Assembly: GCA_044225825.1 (NCBI GenBank) | Contig: JBGAIB010000004.1 | Coordinates: forward strand, 1 to 64,000 | Reading direction: 5' to 3' | DNA: 64,000 nucleotides | Source: Bog-950 sp044225825 | GTDB lineage: Bacteria; Bacteroidota; Bacteroidia; Chitinophagales; LD1 | In this document: positions 56,924 to 64,000 of the stretch, piece after piece | Numbering within the stretch: position 1 is the first letter of the stretch | Layout: every line of letters begins with the position of its first letter | Made by a program: the position numbers and the translations under genes | Notes under the pieces: model-generated | What the model was told of the DNA's origin: nothing | The model's database searches: none | What the model saw: the letters and a program-made list of their open reading frames with translations, nothing else

Positions 56924-59884
56924 ATGGAATATAAATTCAACGAGATAGAGGAGAAATGGAAGAAAATTTGGGCTGAAAAGGGCATCTATAAAGTAACAGA
57001 GGATGCTTCAAAACCTAAATACTACGTGCTGGATATGTTTCCTTATCCCAGCGGTGCGGGTTTACACGTGGGGCATCCGCTGGGCTATGTAGCCAGCGAT
57101 ATTTATGCCCGTTATAAGCGCTTAAAGGGTTACAATGTGTTACACCCCATGGGTTACGATGCTTTTGGTTTGCCCGCTGAACAATACGCCATTGAAACCG
57201 GCACACACCCCGATGTAACCACCACTACAGCCATAAAGCGTTATCGCGAACAGTTGGATAAAATCGGATTCAGCTTCGATTGGAGCCGCCAGGTTAAAAC
57301 CTGCGATCCTGCTTATTACAAGTGGACCCAGTGGATTTTTTTGAAACTGTATGGCAGTTGGTATAACCGCGAAAAGAACAAGGCAGAGAGTATCGATCAT
57401 CTGGTGGCTTTGTTTGAAGCAAATGGTTGTTCGGGTAACCTGTTGCGCGAGGGGGTGGAAGCATTTACCGCTGCCGATTGGCAAGGATATAGCGAAAGCC
57501 GCAAGCAAAAGATATTGATGAATTACCGCCTGGCATTTTTATCATATGCCGAAGTGAACTGGTGCGAAGCATTAGGCACGGTGTTGGCCAACGATGAAGT
57601 AAAGGACGGCAAGAGCGAACGCGGCGGCCACCCGGTGGAACGCCGTAAGATGCGCCAGTGGTTTTTACGCATTACCGAATACAGCGACCGTTTGCTGGAA
57701 GGCCTGAACCATTTGGACTGGAGCGATGCCATGAAGGAAATGCAGCGCAACTGGATTGGACGCAGCGAAGGAGCCAGTGTGTTCTTTCAGTTGCAGAACG
57801 GTGGCGGCAGCCTTGAGGTATTTACCACCCGCCCCGATACCATTTTTGGAGCCACCTTTATGGTGATTGCGCCGGAACATGAACTGGTAGAAACGTTAAC
57901 CACTGCTGAACAGAAGGCGGAAGTGGAGCAATACATTGCTTATGTAAAAAGCCGCACCGATGTAGAACGCCAACAGGAGAAACGTGTTACCGGCGCCTTT
58001 ACCGGTGCGTATGCACTGAACCCGTTTAACGGGCAGCCTATACCTATCTGGATTGCAGAATACGTATTGGCCGGTTATGGAACAGGTGCTATTATGGCTG
58101 TACCTGCCGATGATGAGCGCGACCGTAAGTTTGCTGAGAAGTTTGGATTGCCGATAGTTGACATTATTGATAAGAGCATGTATCCCGGAGCTACCATTGA
58201 GGATAAGCAGGGAAAGATGATCAACAGCGAATTTTTGAATGGCCTGGAGGTAAAGGATGCCATACAGGCTGTATTGAATGAGATTGAAAAACGCGGCATA
58301 GGCAGCCGCAAGGTAAACTACAAGCAGCGCGATGCAGGTTACAGCCGGCAGCGTTACTGGGGCGAGCCATTCCCGATTAAATACAAGGTGCAGGGCGAGC
58401 CCGATTCGCATTTTGCGGGCGGGGAGGACGATGATATTCCTATGCCTTTAAGCGAGGATCAACTGCCGTTGGTGTTGCCGGAAGTAAGCTCCTTTAAGCC
58501 TACCGGCGACGGACAAAGCCCATTGGCCAATAATGCCGATTGGGTAAAGAACGGTTACGAAACCGATACCATGCCCGGCTATGCCGGCAGCAGTTGGTAT
58601 TTCCTGCGCTATATGGATCCTGAGAATCCAACAGCTTTTGCCTCAAAGGAAAAGCTGGATTACTGGAAGAACGTTGACATCTACTTTGGTGGTGCGGAAC
58701 ATGCCGTAGGTCATTTGTTGTATAGCCGCATGTGGCACAAGTTCCTGTTTGATTTAGGTTATGTGCCAACCGATGAGCCATTCCAGAAAATGGTGAACCA
58801 AGGGATGATACAGGGTAGGAGTAGTTTTGCTTATTACTTAGATTGGAGTTTAAAAGGTGCTGTTTCAGATAGAGAGTCGAGTTGGCGCATTAAATTTGAA
58901 AAGCAAAACACTCAAGTTTTATTAGATAAAACTTATTACGATCGGTTTTCTGCCGGAGGGTTGAATCATTTAGATCTAAAGCGGTTGTTTGATAAGTATG
59001 CTCCGAGTTTGAGTACATTAATTGAACAAAATGATCTAAGCATTAATCCTGAATTTAGATTGTCGGCTCGTCATATCCCTATCAATTTTGTTAAGGACGA
59101 AGTATTAGATGTTGATAGTTATAGGCAAAGCAAAAACGGTGCGGAATCTGACTATGTTTTTATTCCATCTTCCAATTTTATCTGCGGCAATGAAGTCGAA
59201 AAAATGTCCAAGTCCAAATACAACGTGGTGAACCCCGACGATGTAATTGAGAAGAATGGTGCCGATTGCTTCCGTATGTTCGAAATGTTTTTGGGTCCTA
59301 TTGAACAGAGCAAGCCATGGGACGATAAAGGCATTAGCGGTGTAAGCAACTTTTTGCGCAAGTTCTGGCGTTTGTTCTACGATGATAAAGGCAATTGGCG
59401 TGTAAAGGACGAAGCGCCCACCGATGCGGAGATGAAAGTGCTGCATAAGCATATCAAAAAGATTGCTGACGATATCGAACGTCTGAATTACAACACCTGT
59501 GTATCAGCGTTTATGATTACTACTAACGAACTGGGCACCCTGGCCTGCACCAAACGTGCGGTGCTGGAACCGTTGTTGATTACGCTGGCTCCTTTTGCGC
59601 CGTTTATTACCGAAGAATTATGGGAGAAGTTAGGTAATACCAACAGCATACATACAGCTACCTTCCCTGCTTTTGAAGAAAAATACCTGGTAGAAAGTGC
59701 ACACGACTATGCCGTATCCATTAATGGTAAGGTGCGTGCGCAAATTGTATTACCGTTGGACATCACGCAGGAAGAGGCCTTGACCCAGGTGCTGTCGTTG
59801 GAAAACGTGCAGAAATGGACCAATGGCAATCCGCCTAAGAAATTCATCTTTGTAAAAGGCAAGATCATTAACCTGGTGGTTTAA
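56924..59884 (+). CDS. leuS: Leucyl-tRNA synthetase, mosaic
   Basis: 986 residues from ATG 56924 (MEYKFNEIEEKWKKIW). The class I site has HVGH at 48-51 and KMSKS at 760-764. The CP1 editing domain (about 240-440) has the conserved threonine-rich FTTRPDTIFGATFMVI and the aspartate region YGTGAIMAVPADDERD. A central insertion at 626-759 lies where the leucine-specific domain sits, just before KMSKS. DNA for this block (58800-59200) is about 35% GC by hand count, against roughly 48-55% on both sides, with AT-ending codons. It appears longer by about 50 residues than the Bacteroides version I remember. All catalytic motifs are intact. It charges tRNA-Leu. Confidence 0.95.
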   Translation: MEYKFNEIEEKWKKIWAEKGIYKVTEDASKPKYYVLDMFPYPSGAGLHVGHPLGYVASDIYARYKRLKGYNVLHPMGYDAFGLPAEQYAIETGTHPDVTTTTAIKRYREQLDKIGFSFDWSRQVKTCDPAYYKWTQWIFLKLYGSWYNREKNKAESIDHLVALFEANGCSGNLLREGVEAFTAADWQGYSESRKQKILMNYRLAFLSYAEVNWCEALGTVLANDEVKDGKSERGGHPVERRKMRQWFLRITEYSDRLLEGLNHLDWSDAMKEMQRNWIGRSEGASVFFQLQNGGGSLEVFTTRPDTIFGATFMVIAPEHELVETLTTAEQKAEVEQYIAYVKSRTDVERQQEKRVTGAFTGAYALNPFNGQPIPIWIAEYVLAGYGTGAIMAVPADDERDRKFAEKFGLPIVDIIDKSMYPGATIEDKQGKMINSEFLNGLEVKDAIQAVLNEIEKRGIGSRKVNYKQRDAGYSRQRYWGEPFPIKYKVQGEPDSHFAGGEDDDIPMPLSEDQLPLVLPEVSSFKPTGDGQSPLANNADWVKNGYETDTMPGYAGSSWYFLRYMDPENPTAFASKEKLDYWKNVDIYFGGAEHAVGHLLYSRMWHKFLFDLGYVPTDEPFQKMVNQGMIQGRSSFAYYLDWSLKGAVSDRESSWRIKFEKQNTQVLLDKTYYDRFSAGGLNHLDLKRLFDKYAPSLSTLIEQNDLSINPEFRLSARHIPINFVKDEVLDVDSYRQSKNGAESDYVFIPSSNFICGNEVEKMSKSKYNVVNPDDVIEKNGADCFRMFEMFLGPIEQSKPWDDKGISGVSNFLRKFWRLFYDDKGNWRVKDEAPTDAEMKVLHKHIKKIADDIERLNYNTCVSAFMITTNELGTLACTKRAVLEPLLITLAPFAPFITEELWEKLGNTNSIHTATFPAFEEKYLVESAHDYAVSINGKVRAQIVLPLDITQEEALTQVLSLENVQKWTNGNPPKKFIFVKGKIINLVV

Positions 59885-60447
59885 TGGTGTTGAATACACT
59901 AAACGGAACAATGCTTATGTATAAACGGCTATTCGTATTGTTCGCACTGCTTGTTAGCGGCTTTTTGGGAAAGACCCAACAAGCTCAGTTTCCTGCTCCC
60001 AAAGGCTGGATAAATGACTTTGACCATGTGTTTACGCAGGCCGATTCTATCAGTTTGGATAGTCTCGCCAAAGCCTGTATGCAAAGCATTAATACACTGG
60101 ATACTTCCTTTGGTTTGCAAATTGCCGTGGTGAGTGTTACGGATAGCATGATGGGTGAGTTTGCTGATATGCTGCCGTATGCTACGGAGCTTTCCATCCA
60201 TTGGGGTGTGGGTAAAAGGGGAAGCAACAATGGGTTGATGATTGCCTTTTGTACGCAACGGCGAAAATTGGCTATTGCCACCGGTACTAATTTGCAAAAC
60301 CTGCTAACCGATAAGCAATGTCAAACCATATTGGATGGCATTCTATTTCCGACCTTTCGCAAACAGAACTATGTGATAGGTTTATCGCTTGCCTTGCGGG
60401 AGATTGAACATGAACTGCGCGAATTGCTGCGTACGGGAAAGAAGTAA
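59884..60447 (+). CDS. TPM-domain secreted protein
   Basis: 187 residues as read from ATG 59884, which overlaps the leuS stop by 1 base; ATG 59911 or 59917 would give a tighter signal peptide (MYKRLFVLFALLVSGFLG). The TPM domain (about 40-170) has GWINDFDHVFTQADSISLDS, LQIAVVSVTD and GKRGSNNGLMIAFCTQRRKLAI. TPM proteins include the thylakoid TLP18.3 phosphatase and periplasmic proteins with metal-binding loops. It is cotranscribed with leuS. The usual Gly-rich C-terminal membrane tail is missing. Confidence 0.85.
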   Translation: MVLNTLNGTMLMYKRLFVLFALLVSGFLGKTQQAQFPAPKGWINDFDHVFTQADSISLDSLAKACMQSINTLDTSFGLQIAVVSVTDSMMGEFADMLPYATELSIHWGVGKRGSNNGLMIAFCTQRRKLAIATGTNLQNLLTDKQCQTILDGILFPTFRKQNYVIGLSLALREIEHELRELLRTGKK

Positions 60448-60462
60448 AGCCAACTAACAATA

Positions 60463-60494
60463 AAAAAGGGAAGCCGAAATTCGACTTCCCTTTT
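60463..60494. terminator. Bidirectional terminator
   Basis: AAAAGGGAAG and CTTCCCTTTT form a perfect stem, with A-runs and T-runs on both sides. It serves the TPM gene on the plus strand and the collagen-like gene on the minus strand. Confidence 0.85.
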
Positions 60495-60513
60495 GTTTTA
60501 TGCGGCACACCCA

Positions 60514-62736
60514 TTAGTTTTTGGGTTGCTCTTGCTGTTTAACCGGCATTGGTTTTTGCTCCGTAGTGCCGTCTTTTACTTTCATTGGTTCTGTAGTAAA
60601 GCGCTTGCCAATAAGCGATTTGCTTTCTGGTTGTCCGTAAGCAGCAGGCAACAGGTATTTGCCCTTTTGCCAATCGGCCTTGTTCTGCTCAGGCTGAACA
60701 GATTCAGGATGCATTTGCACATAGGCATCGTTGCGTTGTGCCGTTACCTGCCAGCTAACTTTTAGGCCCGGTGTGCCACCTGCAATACTAAAGCTGTTAC
60801 CGCTTACTTCTTTGCTGATGTGCAACGAAGGAGCCGCACCACCAACCGGGGTAAGGATATAAGAGCAGTTGGTGTTGATAGCCTTGAAGTAAGAAGGTAA
60901 ACTAACATCTGCCTGGCCGTTAGCATCCAGTATAACATTGCCACGATAAATGTTTAATACTTCAGGTGATTCAGCCGAATGGTGAACCAGGAATTTATTG
61001 GCCGGATCGAACGGGTGATCGATTTTAAAGTTCTTTAAACCTGCCACATCCAAATCGCCCAATGCGCCCAGGTTGGTAGCTGATATAACACCGTAACCGG
61101 TAGCACTCGCACTCTCACCCACTACGCCTTCGTAGGTGCTGCTGCCCCATACACCGGCGTTATCGTTCACGGTTCCGGTATTAGTGTTTAAACCGAATAC
61201 GCCTACACCTGCATCGGTAGTGGTTTGACCTAACACACCATAAAAGCCCTGGCCAATTACGCCCGGAGCACGGTTGGTGGTGCTGCCGCTGGCTGCTGCA
61301 TTGTTTAAACCAAAAATAGCGCCGGCGTTGTTTACGTTGTTTTCGCCCACAACACCCTGCACGCCTATACCATATACACCTTCGCCACCGCTGGTTCGCA
61401 GGTTACTGCCATACACCGCAGCTTGTGCCGTGCCTGTGCTGCCTACCTGGCCGGCTACACCCCAGGCAGCGCCTGTGGTATTACCGAATACGGCAGAAGT
61501 AAGGTTATTGGTGCTTACCGTAGTAGCCTGTATAGTAGAAAACGCCGAAGCAGCCGAACTGTTGCTGGCGCTGATTGCCACACCCGAGTTGGTATGTGCT
61601 ACCGTTAAGCCAACGCTGGAGGCGATAGAAGCATTAATAGTTACGGCACCTGAAATGGCTGTAATGGTGCGGCCTGCACCTGCACCGCCAAAGTTGTAAG
61701 CATCATTCAGGGTACCGCCACCTGAGCCTGTGGCCCCGGTAGCGCCAGTTGCCCCTGTAGGGCCCGTTACGCCGGTACCGGTAGCACCTGTAATACCTTG
61801 CTGGCCGGTTGCGCCTGTGGCACCCGTAGCACCGGTAGTTCCGATGCCAGTAGCACCTGTTGGGCCGGTAGCACCTGTGCTGCCTGTGTTACCTGCAAGG
61901 CCGGTGGCACCTGTTGCCCCTGTTGGGCCGGTTACACCTACACCGGTAGCGCCTGTGGCGCCGGTTGCACCTTGCTGACCTGTTGCACCGGTAACGCCTG
62001 TAGCGCCAGTGGTTCCAATACCGGTTGCACCGGTTGGGCCGGTAATGCCCGCCTGTCCGGTTGCGCCTGTGGCACCAGGGTTACCCTGTTGTCCGGTTGC
62101 TCCTGTGGTTCCTGCCGGGCCTTGCTGGCCGGTAGCACCTGCCGGACCCTGAATACCTTGCGGGCCGGTAGGGCCGGTTGCACCGCCTCCGCTACCTGTT
62201 GGTCCGGTGGGGCCGGTAGGGCCTGTTACACCGGCACCTGTTGCGCCGGGAGCACCTGCTATACCCTGCGGGCCTGTGGCGCCCGGTGCACCTGCGGCAC
62301 CTGTTGCCCCGGTAGGGCCGGCCGGGCCTTGCGGACCTGCGGCACTATTGCCGGCATATAAAGCATAAGGCACACTTAGCAGTTGCGAAGTGCCCATATC
62401 GGTAAAGTTGCTGCCACCGGCAGGGTCAATTTCAACCTGCAGGTATTTAGCACCGCCCCCCCAGTTAATTACGGAGAGGTTGCCGGTGGCACCTATAATC
62501 AGGTTTACTAAACCAAACTGGTTAGGTGTGGTTTGTTGGGTTTCGGTAAATACGGGCGTGCCGGTGGCCGTGCCATCGTGGATGGTAAAGCGAACGCTGA
62601 CGGTGCCGCTGGTTACGGGCTGTCCGCCGCTGTTGCGCACCACAGCCTGGTAGTTTAGTTTCTGCGGTGCCTGGGCATTAAGGCCAAGCAGCAGCACTAG
62701 CAGGCTGGCAATTAATAGGGTCGTTTTTTTAATCAT
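60514..62736 (-). CDS. Collagen-like repeat surface protein
   Basis: 740 residues. A signal peptide (KKTTLLIASLLVLLLGLNAQ) is followed by a beta-domain common in Bacteroidota (PQKLNYQAVVRNSGGQPV, about 20-130). A collagen-like Gly-X-Y tract of about 210 residues (about 132-341) is dominated by GATGPTG and GPQGPAG units. A repetitive region (about 345-540, 'GVYGIGVQGVVGENN') resembles phage tail-fibre beta-helices. The C-terminal domain ends Pro/Gln/Lys-rich (QKPMPVKQQEQPKN). Such proteins may form trimeric surface fibres; no T9SS sorting domain is evident. Third codon bases in the tract vary, so the repeat is kept by selection at the protein level or by constant recombination. Confidence 0.85.
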   Translation of the reverse strand: MIKKTTLLIASLLVLLLGLNAQAPQKLNYQAVVRNSGGQPVTSGTVSVRFTIHDGTATGTPVFTETQQTTPNQFGLVNLIIGATGNLSVINWGGGAKYLQVEIDPAGGSNFTDMGTSQLLSVPYALYAGNSAAGPQGPAGPTGATGAAGAPGATGPQGIAGAPGATGAGVTGPTGPTGPTGSGGGATGPTGPQGIQGPAGATGQQGPAGTTGATGQQGNPGATGATGQAGITGPTGATGIGTTGATGVTGATGQQGATGATGATGVGVTGPTGATGATGLAGNTGSTGATGPTGATGIGTTGATGATGATGQQGITGATGTGVTGPTGATGATGATGSGGGTLNDAYNFGGAGAGRTITAISGAVTINASIASSVGLTVAHTNSGVAISASNSSAASAFSTIQATTVSTNNLTSAVFGNTTGAAWGVAGQVGSTGTAQAAVYGSNLRTSGGEGVYGIGVQGVVGENNVNNAGAIFGLNNAAASGSTTNRAPGVIGQGFYGVLGQTTTDAGVGVFGLNTNTGTVNDNAGVWGSSTYEGVVGESASATGYGVISATNLGALGDLDVAGLKNFKIDHPFDPANKFLVHHSAESPEVLNIYRGNVILDANGQADVSLPSYFKAINTNCSYILTPVGGAAPSLHISKEVSGNSFSIAGGTPGLKVSWQVTAQRNDAYVQMHPESVQPEQNKADWQKGKYLLPAAYGQPESKSLIGKRFTTEPMKVKDGTTEQKPMPVKQQEQPKN
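61715..62343 (-). repeat. Collagen-like tandem repeat tract
   Basis: A run of 9-base codon triplets encoding Gly-X-Y, rich in Ala-Thr and Pro-Thr, with a few interruptions (GSGGGATG). The tract is prone to slippage and length change. Confidence 0.85.
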
Positions 62737-62901
62737 ATCGGGGTTTTTAAATCAGTACTAAAAATAGAAAAGTATTAAAGGGGTGCAACTGACTGTCAGA
62801 CTTTTAGCAACAACAGCCCCGTTAAATAATTTACCTGTTTTCATACTACCCAAACAAAACTATTTTCAGGTCGGCTTGTTAAGCTCACGCAACCCATTGC
62901 T

Positions 62902-63699
62902 ATGAAGTATTTTGAAGATAAAACCAACCGGCTCTACATTATCATGAGCGCCTTTTTTATTGCCAATGCCATGGTGGCCGAGTTTATGGGCGTCAAGATA
63001 TTTTCGGTAGATGAAACGCTGGGCCTGGCCAAGCCTGTATTCAAACTATTTGGACAGGACTTTACCGGGGTAGCCCAAACCTGCGGGGTGCTGCTTTGGC
63101 CGGTGGTGTTTGTTATGACAGATATTATTAATGAGTACTTTGGGGTGAAGGGCGTTCGCTTTATATCTTGGATAGCAGCTTTTATGATCGGCTACGCCTA
63201 TCTGATGTTATACGGGGCCATGCAGACGGCTCCTGCTGATTGGTGGGTCAGTAGCTCGCAATACGGTAAGGAACTTGACTTCAATAAAGCTTACCTGGCC
63301 GTGTTCGGTCAGGGCACCAACATCATTATCGGCTCGCTGGTAGCCTTTTTGCTCGGTCAGTTTATTGATGTTTCGGTGTTTCACTGGGTTAAAAAGAAAA
63401 CAGGGGAGAAGTTCATTTGGTTGCGCAGCACCGGCAGCACCCTGGTATCGCAACTGGTGGATAGCTTTGTGGTGCTTTTTGTGGCCTTCTACCTTTTAAA
63501 GCAGGGGCAGCCGGGGCAATGGACCCTACCTTTGGTATTGGCCGTAGGCGTTGTTAACTATCTTTATAAGTGCCTGGCCGCTTTATTGCTAACCCCGGTT
63601 ATTTATTTGGTACACAAGGCAATAGACAGCTATTTAGGACCGGAAACAGCCGAACGCCTCAAGAAACAGGCACAGGGCGGGGAGGTAGTAATTAAATAG
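62902..63699 (+). CDS. Queuosine precursor transporter (YhhQ/VUT family)
   Basis: 265 residues with about six helices. The family motifs are MSAFFIANAMVAEFMGVKIF near the N-terminus, LLWPVVFVMTDIINEYFGVKGVRF (about 70-93, conserved DxxNEYFG) and STLVSQLVDSFVVLF (about 178-192). The family imports queuine, preQ0 or preQ1 for tRNA modification. Bacteria that salvage these precursors use QPTR. The gene stands alone. Confidence 0.9.
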   Translation: MKYFEDKTNRLYIIMSAFFIANAMVAEFMGVKIFSVDETLGLAKPVFKLFGQDFTGVAQTCGVLLWPVVFVMTDIINEYFGVKGVRFISWIAAFMIGYAYLMLYGAMQTAPADWWVSSSQYGKELDFNKAYLAVFGQGTNIIIGSLVAFLLGQFIDVSVFHWVKKKTGEKFIWLRSTGSTLVSQLVDSFVVLFVAFYLLKQGQPGQWTLPLVLAVGVVNYLYKCLAALLLTPVIYLVHKAIDSYLGPETAERLKKQAQGGEVVIK

Positions 63700-63939
63700 C
63701 ATACTAAGACCGCTTGCCGGGGCGTTAACTCTATAACGCGCCTACTAAAACACCGCGTTTTTCCATCGCTACATAACTACGCTGGTTCTGCAAAGACTGC
63801 AACTTGTGCTAAATAAGTAACCATTTGAAACTATTTGGCGGCAGGTGTCGTAAATAAGGGTGTCGGTTACAATTGGAACCTGTAAGCGGCCATCGGACAC
63901 GAGAGTTGAAGGACTTTAACGAACAAGCAAATTTTAGTT

Positions 63940-64000
63940 ATGAAAGTCCTGATTTCTACATTCACCCTATTAGTGGCGTTTAGCGCCAGCCTGTTTGCTA
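63940..64000 (+). CDS. Secreted protein, 5' end only
   Basis: Begins at ATG 63940, 20 codons reading MKVLISTFTLLVAFSASLFA before the window ends. This is a typical signal peptide with an AxA-type cleavage site. The product cannot be named. Confidence 0.6.
   Translation, partial: MKVLISTFTLLVAFSASLFA

Noticed and set aside
61730..62361. Open plus-strand frames rich in Ala/Pro/Val or Cys/Gly opposite the collagen tract
   Set aside because: They are shadows of the Gly-X-Y codon repeat on the other strand: composition follows directly from the complement, and there is no start context or homology.
63722..63739. GCGTTA...TAACGC hairpin as terminator of the queuosine transporter gene
   Set aside because: Six-base arms and no T-run; too weak to call.

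Overview
This 64 kb window comes from a Bacteroidota chromosome (GC in the mid to high 40s by eye), most likely an environmental member near Chitinophagales/Sphingobacteriales. The signs are type IX secretion C-terminal domains (12867-15779 and 31998-36143), families largely confined to the phylum (BT_3928-type DoxX protein, duplicated DUF1599, NamZ/DUF1343, Bacteroidota START-like protein, 'APNFxxYQAVVR'-type surface proteins), TAnnTTTG promoter elements placed shortly before start codons, and an almost complete absence of Shine-Dalgarno sequences. The placement at order level is inference.

Layout. 1-5 kb: a minus-strand tRNA-His with its terminator, a secreted protein, a flippase gene broken by a one-base frameshift, a secreted G8-like protein behind an array of dyad repeats, MgtC and DUF983 proteins. 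5-9.2 kb: a minus-strand envelope operon (LptF/G-type permease, PAP2 phosphatase, GT39 glycosyltransferase) plus a START-like protein. 9.3-12.7 kb: a hypothetical protein, bacilliredoxin, a SufT/MIP18 Fe-S protein and a large thioredoxin-domain (YyaL-type) protein. 12.9-20.1 kb: a CotH-kinase T9SS cargo, a hybrid histidine kinase, two GT2 glycosyltransferases and a methyltransferase. 20.1-31.9 kb: a giant outer-membrane barrel protein, a DnaJ/TerB protein, Lgt, NamZ, a LolE-type permease, HMG-CoA lyase, then a DUF2520-UbiA-Maf operon. 32-39.4 kb: a 1381-residue adhesin-like T9SS type B protein, an Mrp-NifU Fe-S pair, aspartate kinase and a GNAT acetyltransferase.

39.4-44.9 kb is the odd region: about 5.5 kb with only two orphan genes (a small membrane protein and an AT-rich TPR protein). 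The rest is packed with short palindromes, 140-220 bp direct repeats, 10-bp-phased operator-like repeats and a GC-rich hairpin block. It looks like an accessory island between conserved genes.

44.9-64 kb returns to core functions: NrnA, a cyclophilin-FKBP fusion lipoprotein, a TPR lipoprotein, FolP, a DUF1599 pair separated by an in-frame amber codon, BT_3928, a lone DppB-type permease, shikimate kinase, an M42 peptidase, a VOC protein, flavodoxin, a CtpA-type protease, LeuRS (with a strikingly AT-rich block covering the region just before KMSKS), a TPM-domain protein, a collagen-like repeat surface protein, a queuosine-precursor transporter and the start of a further secreted protein.

No CRISPR array, rRNA, phage, transposase or recognised defence system is visible. 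The observations most worth following are the leuS mosaic block, the amber-split DUF1599 gene, the direct repeats at 44460-44741 with a compensatory base-pair change, and the phased repeats at 40270-40625.
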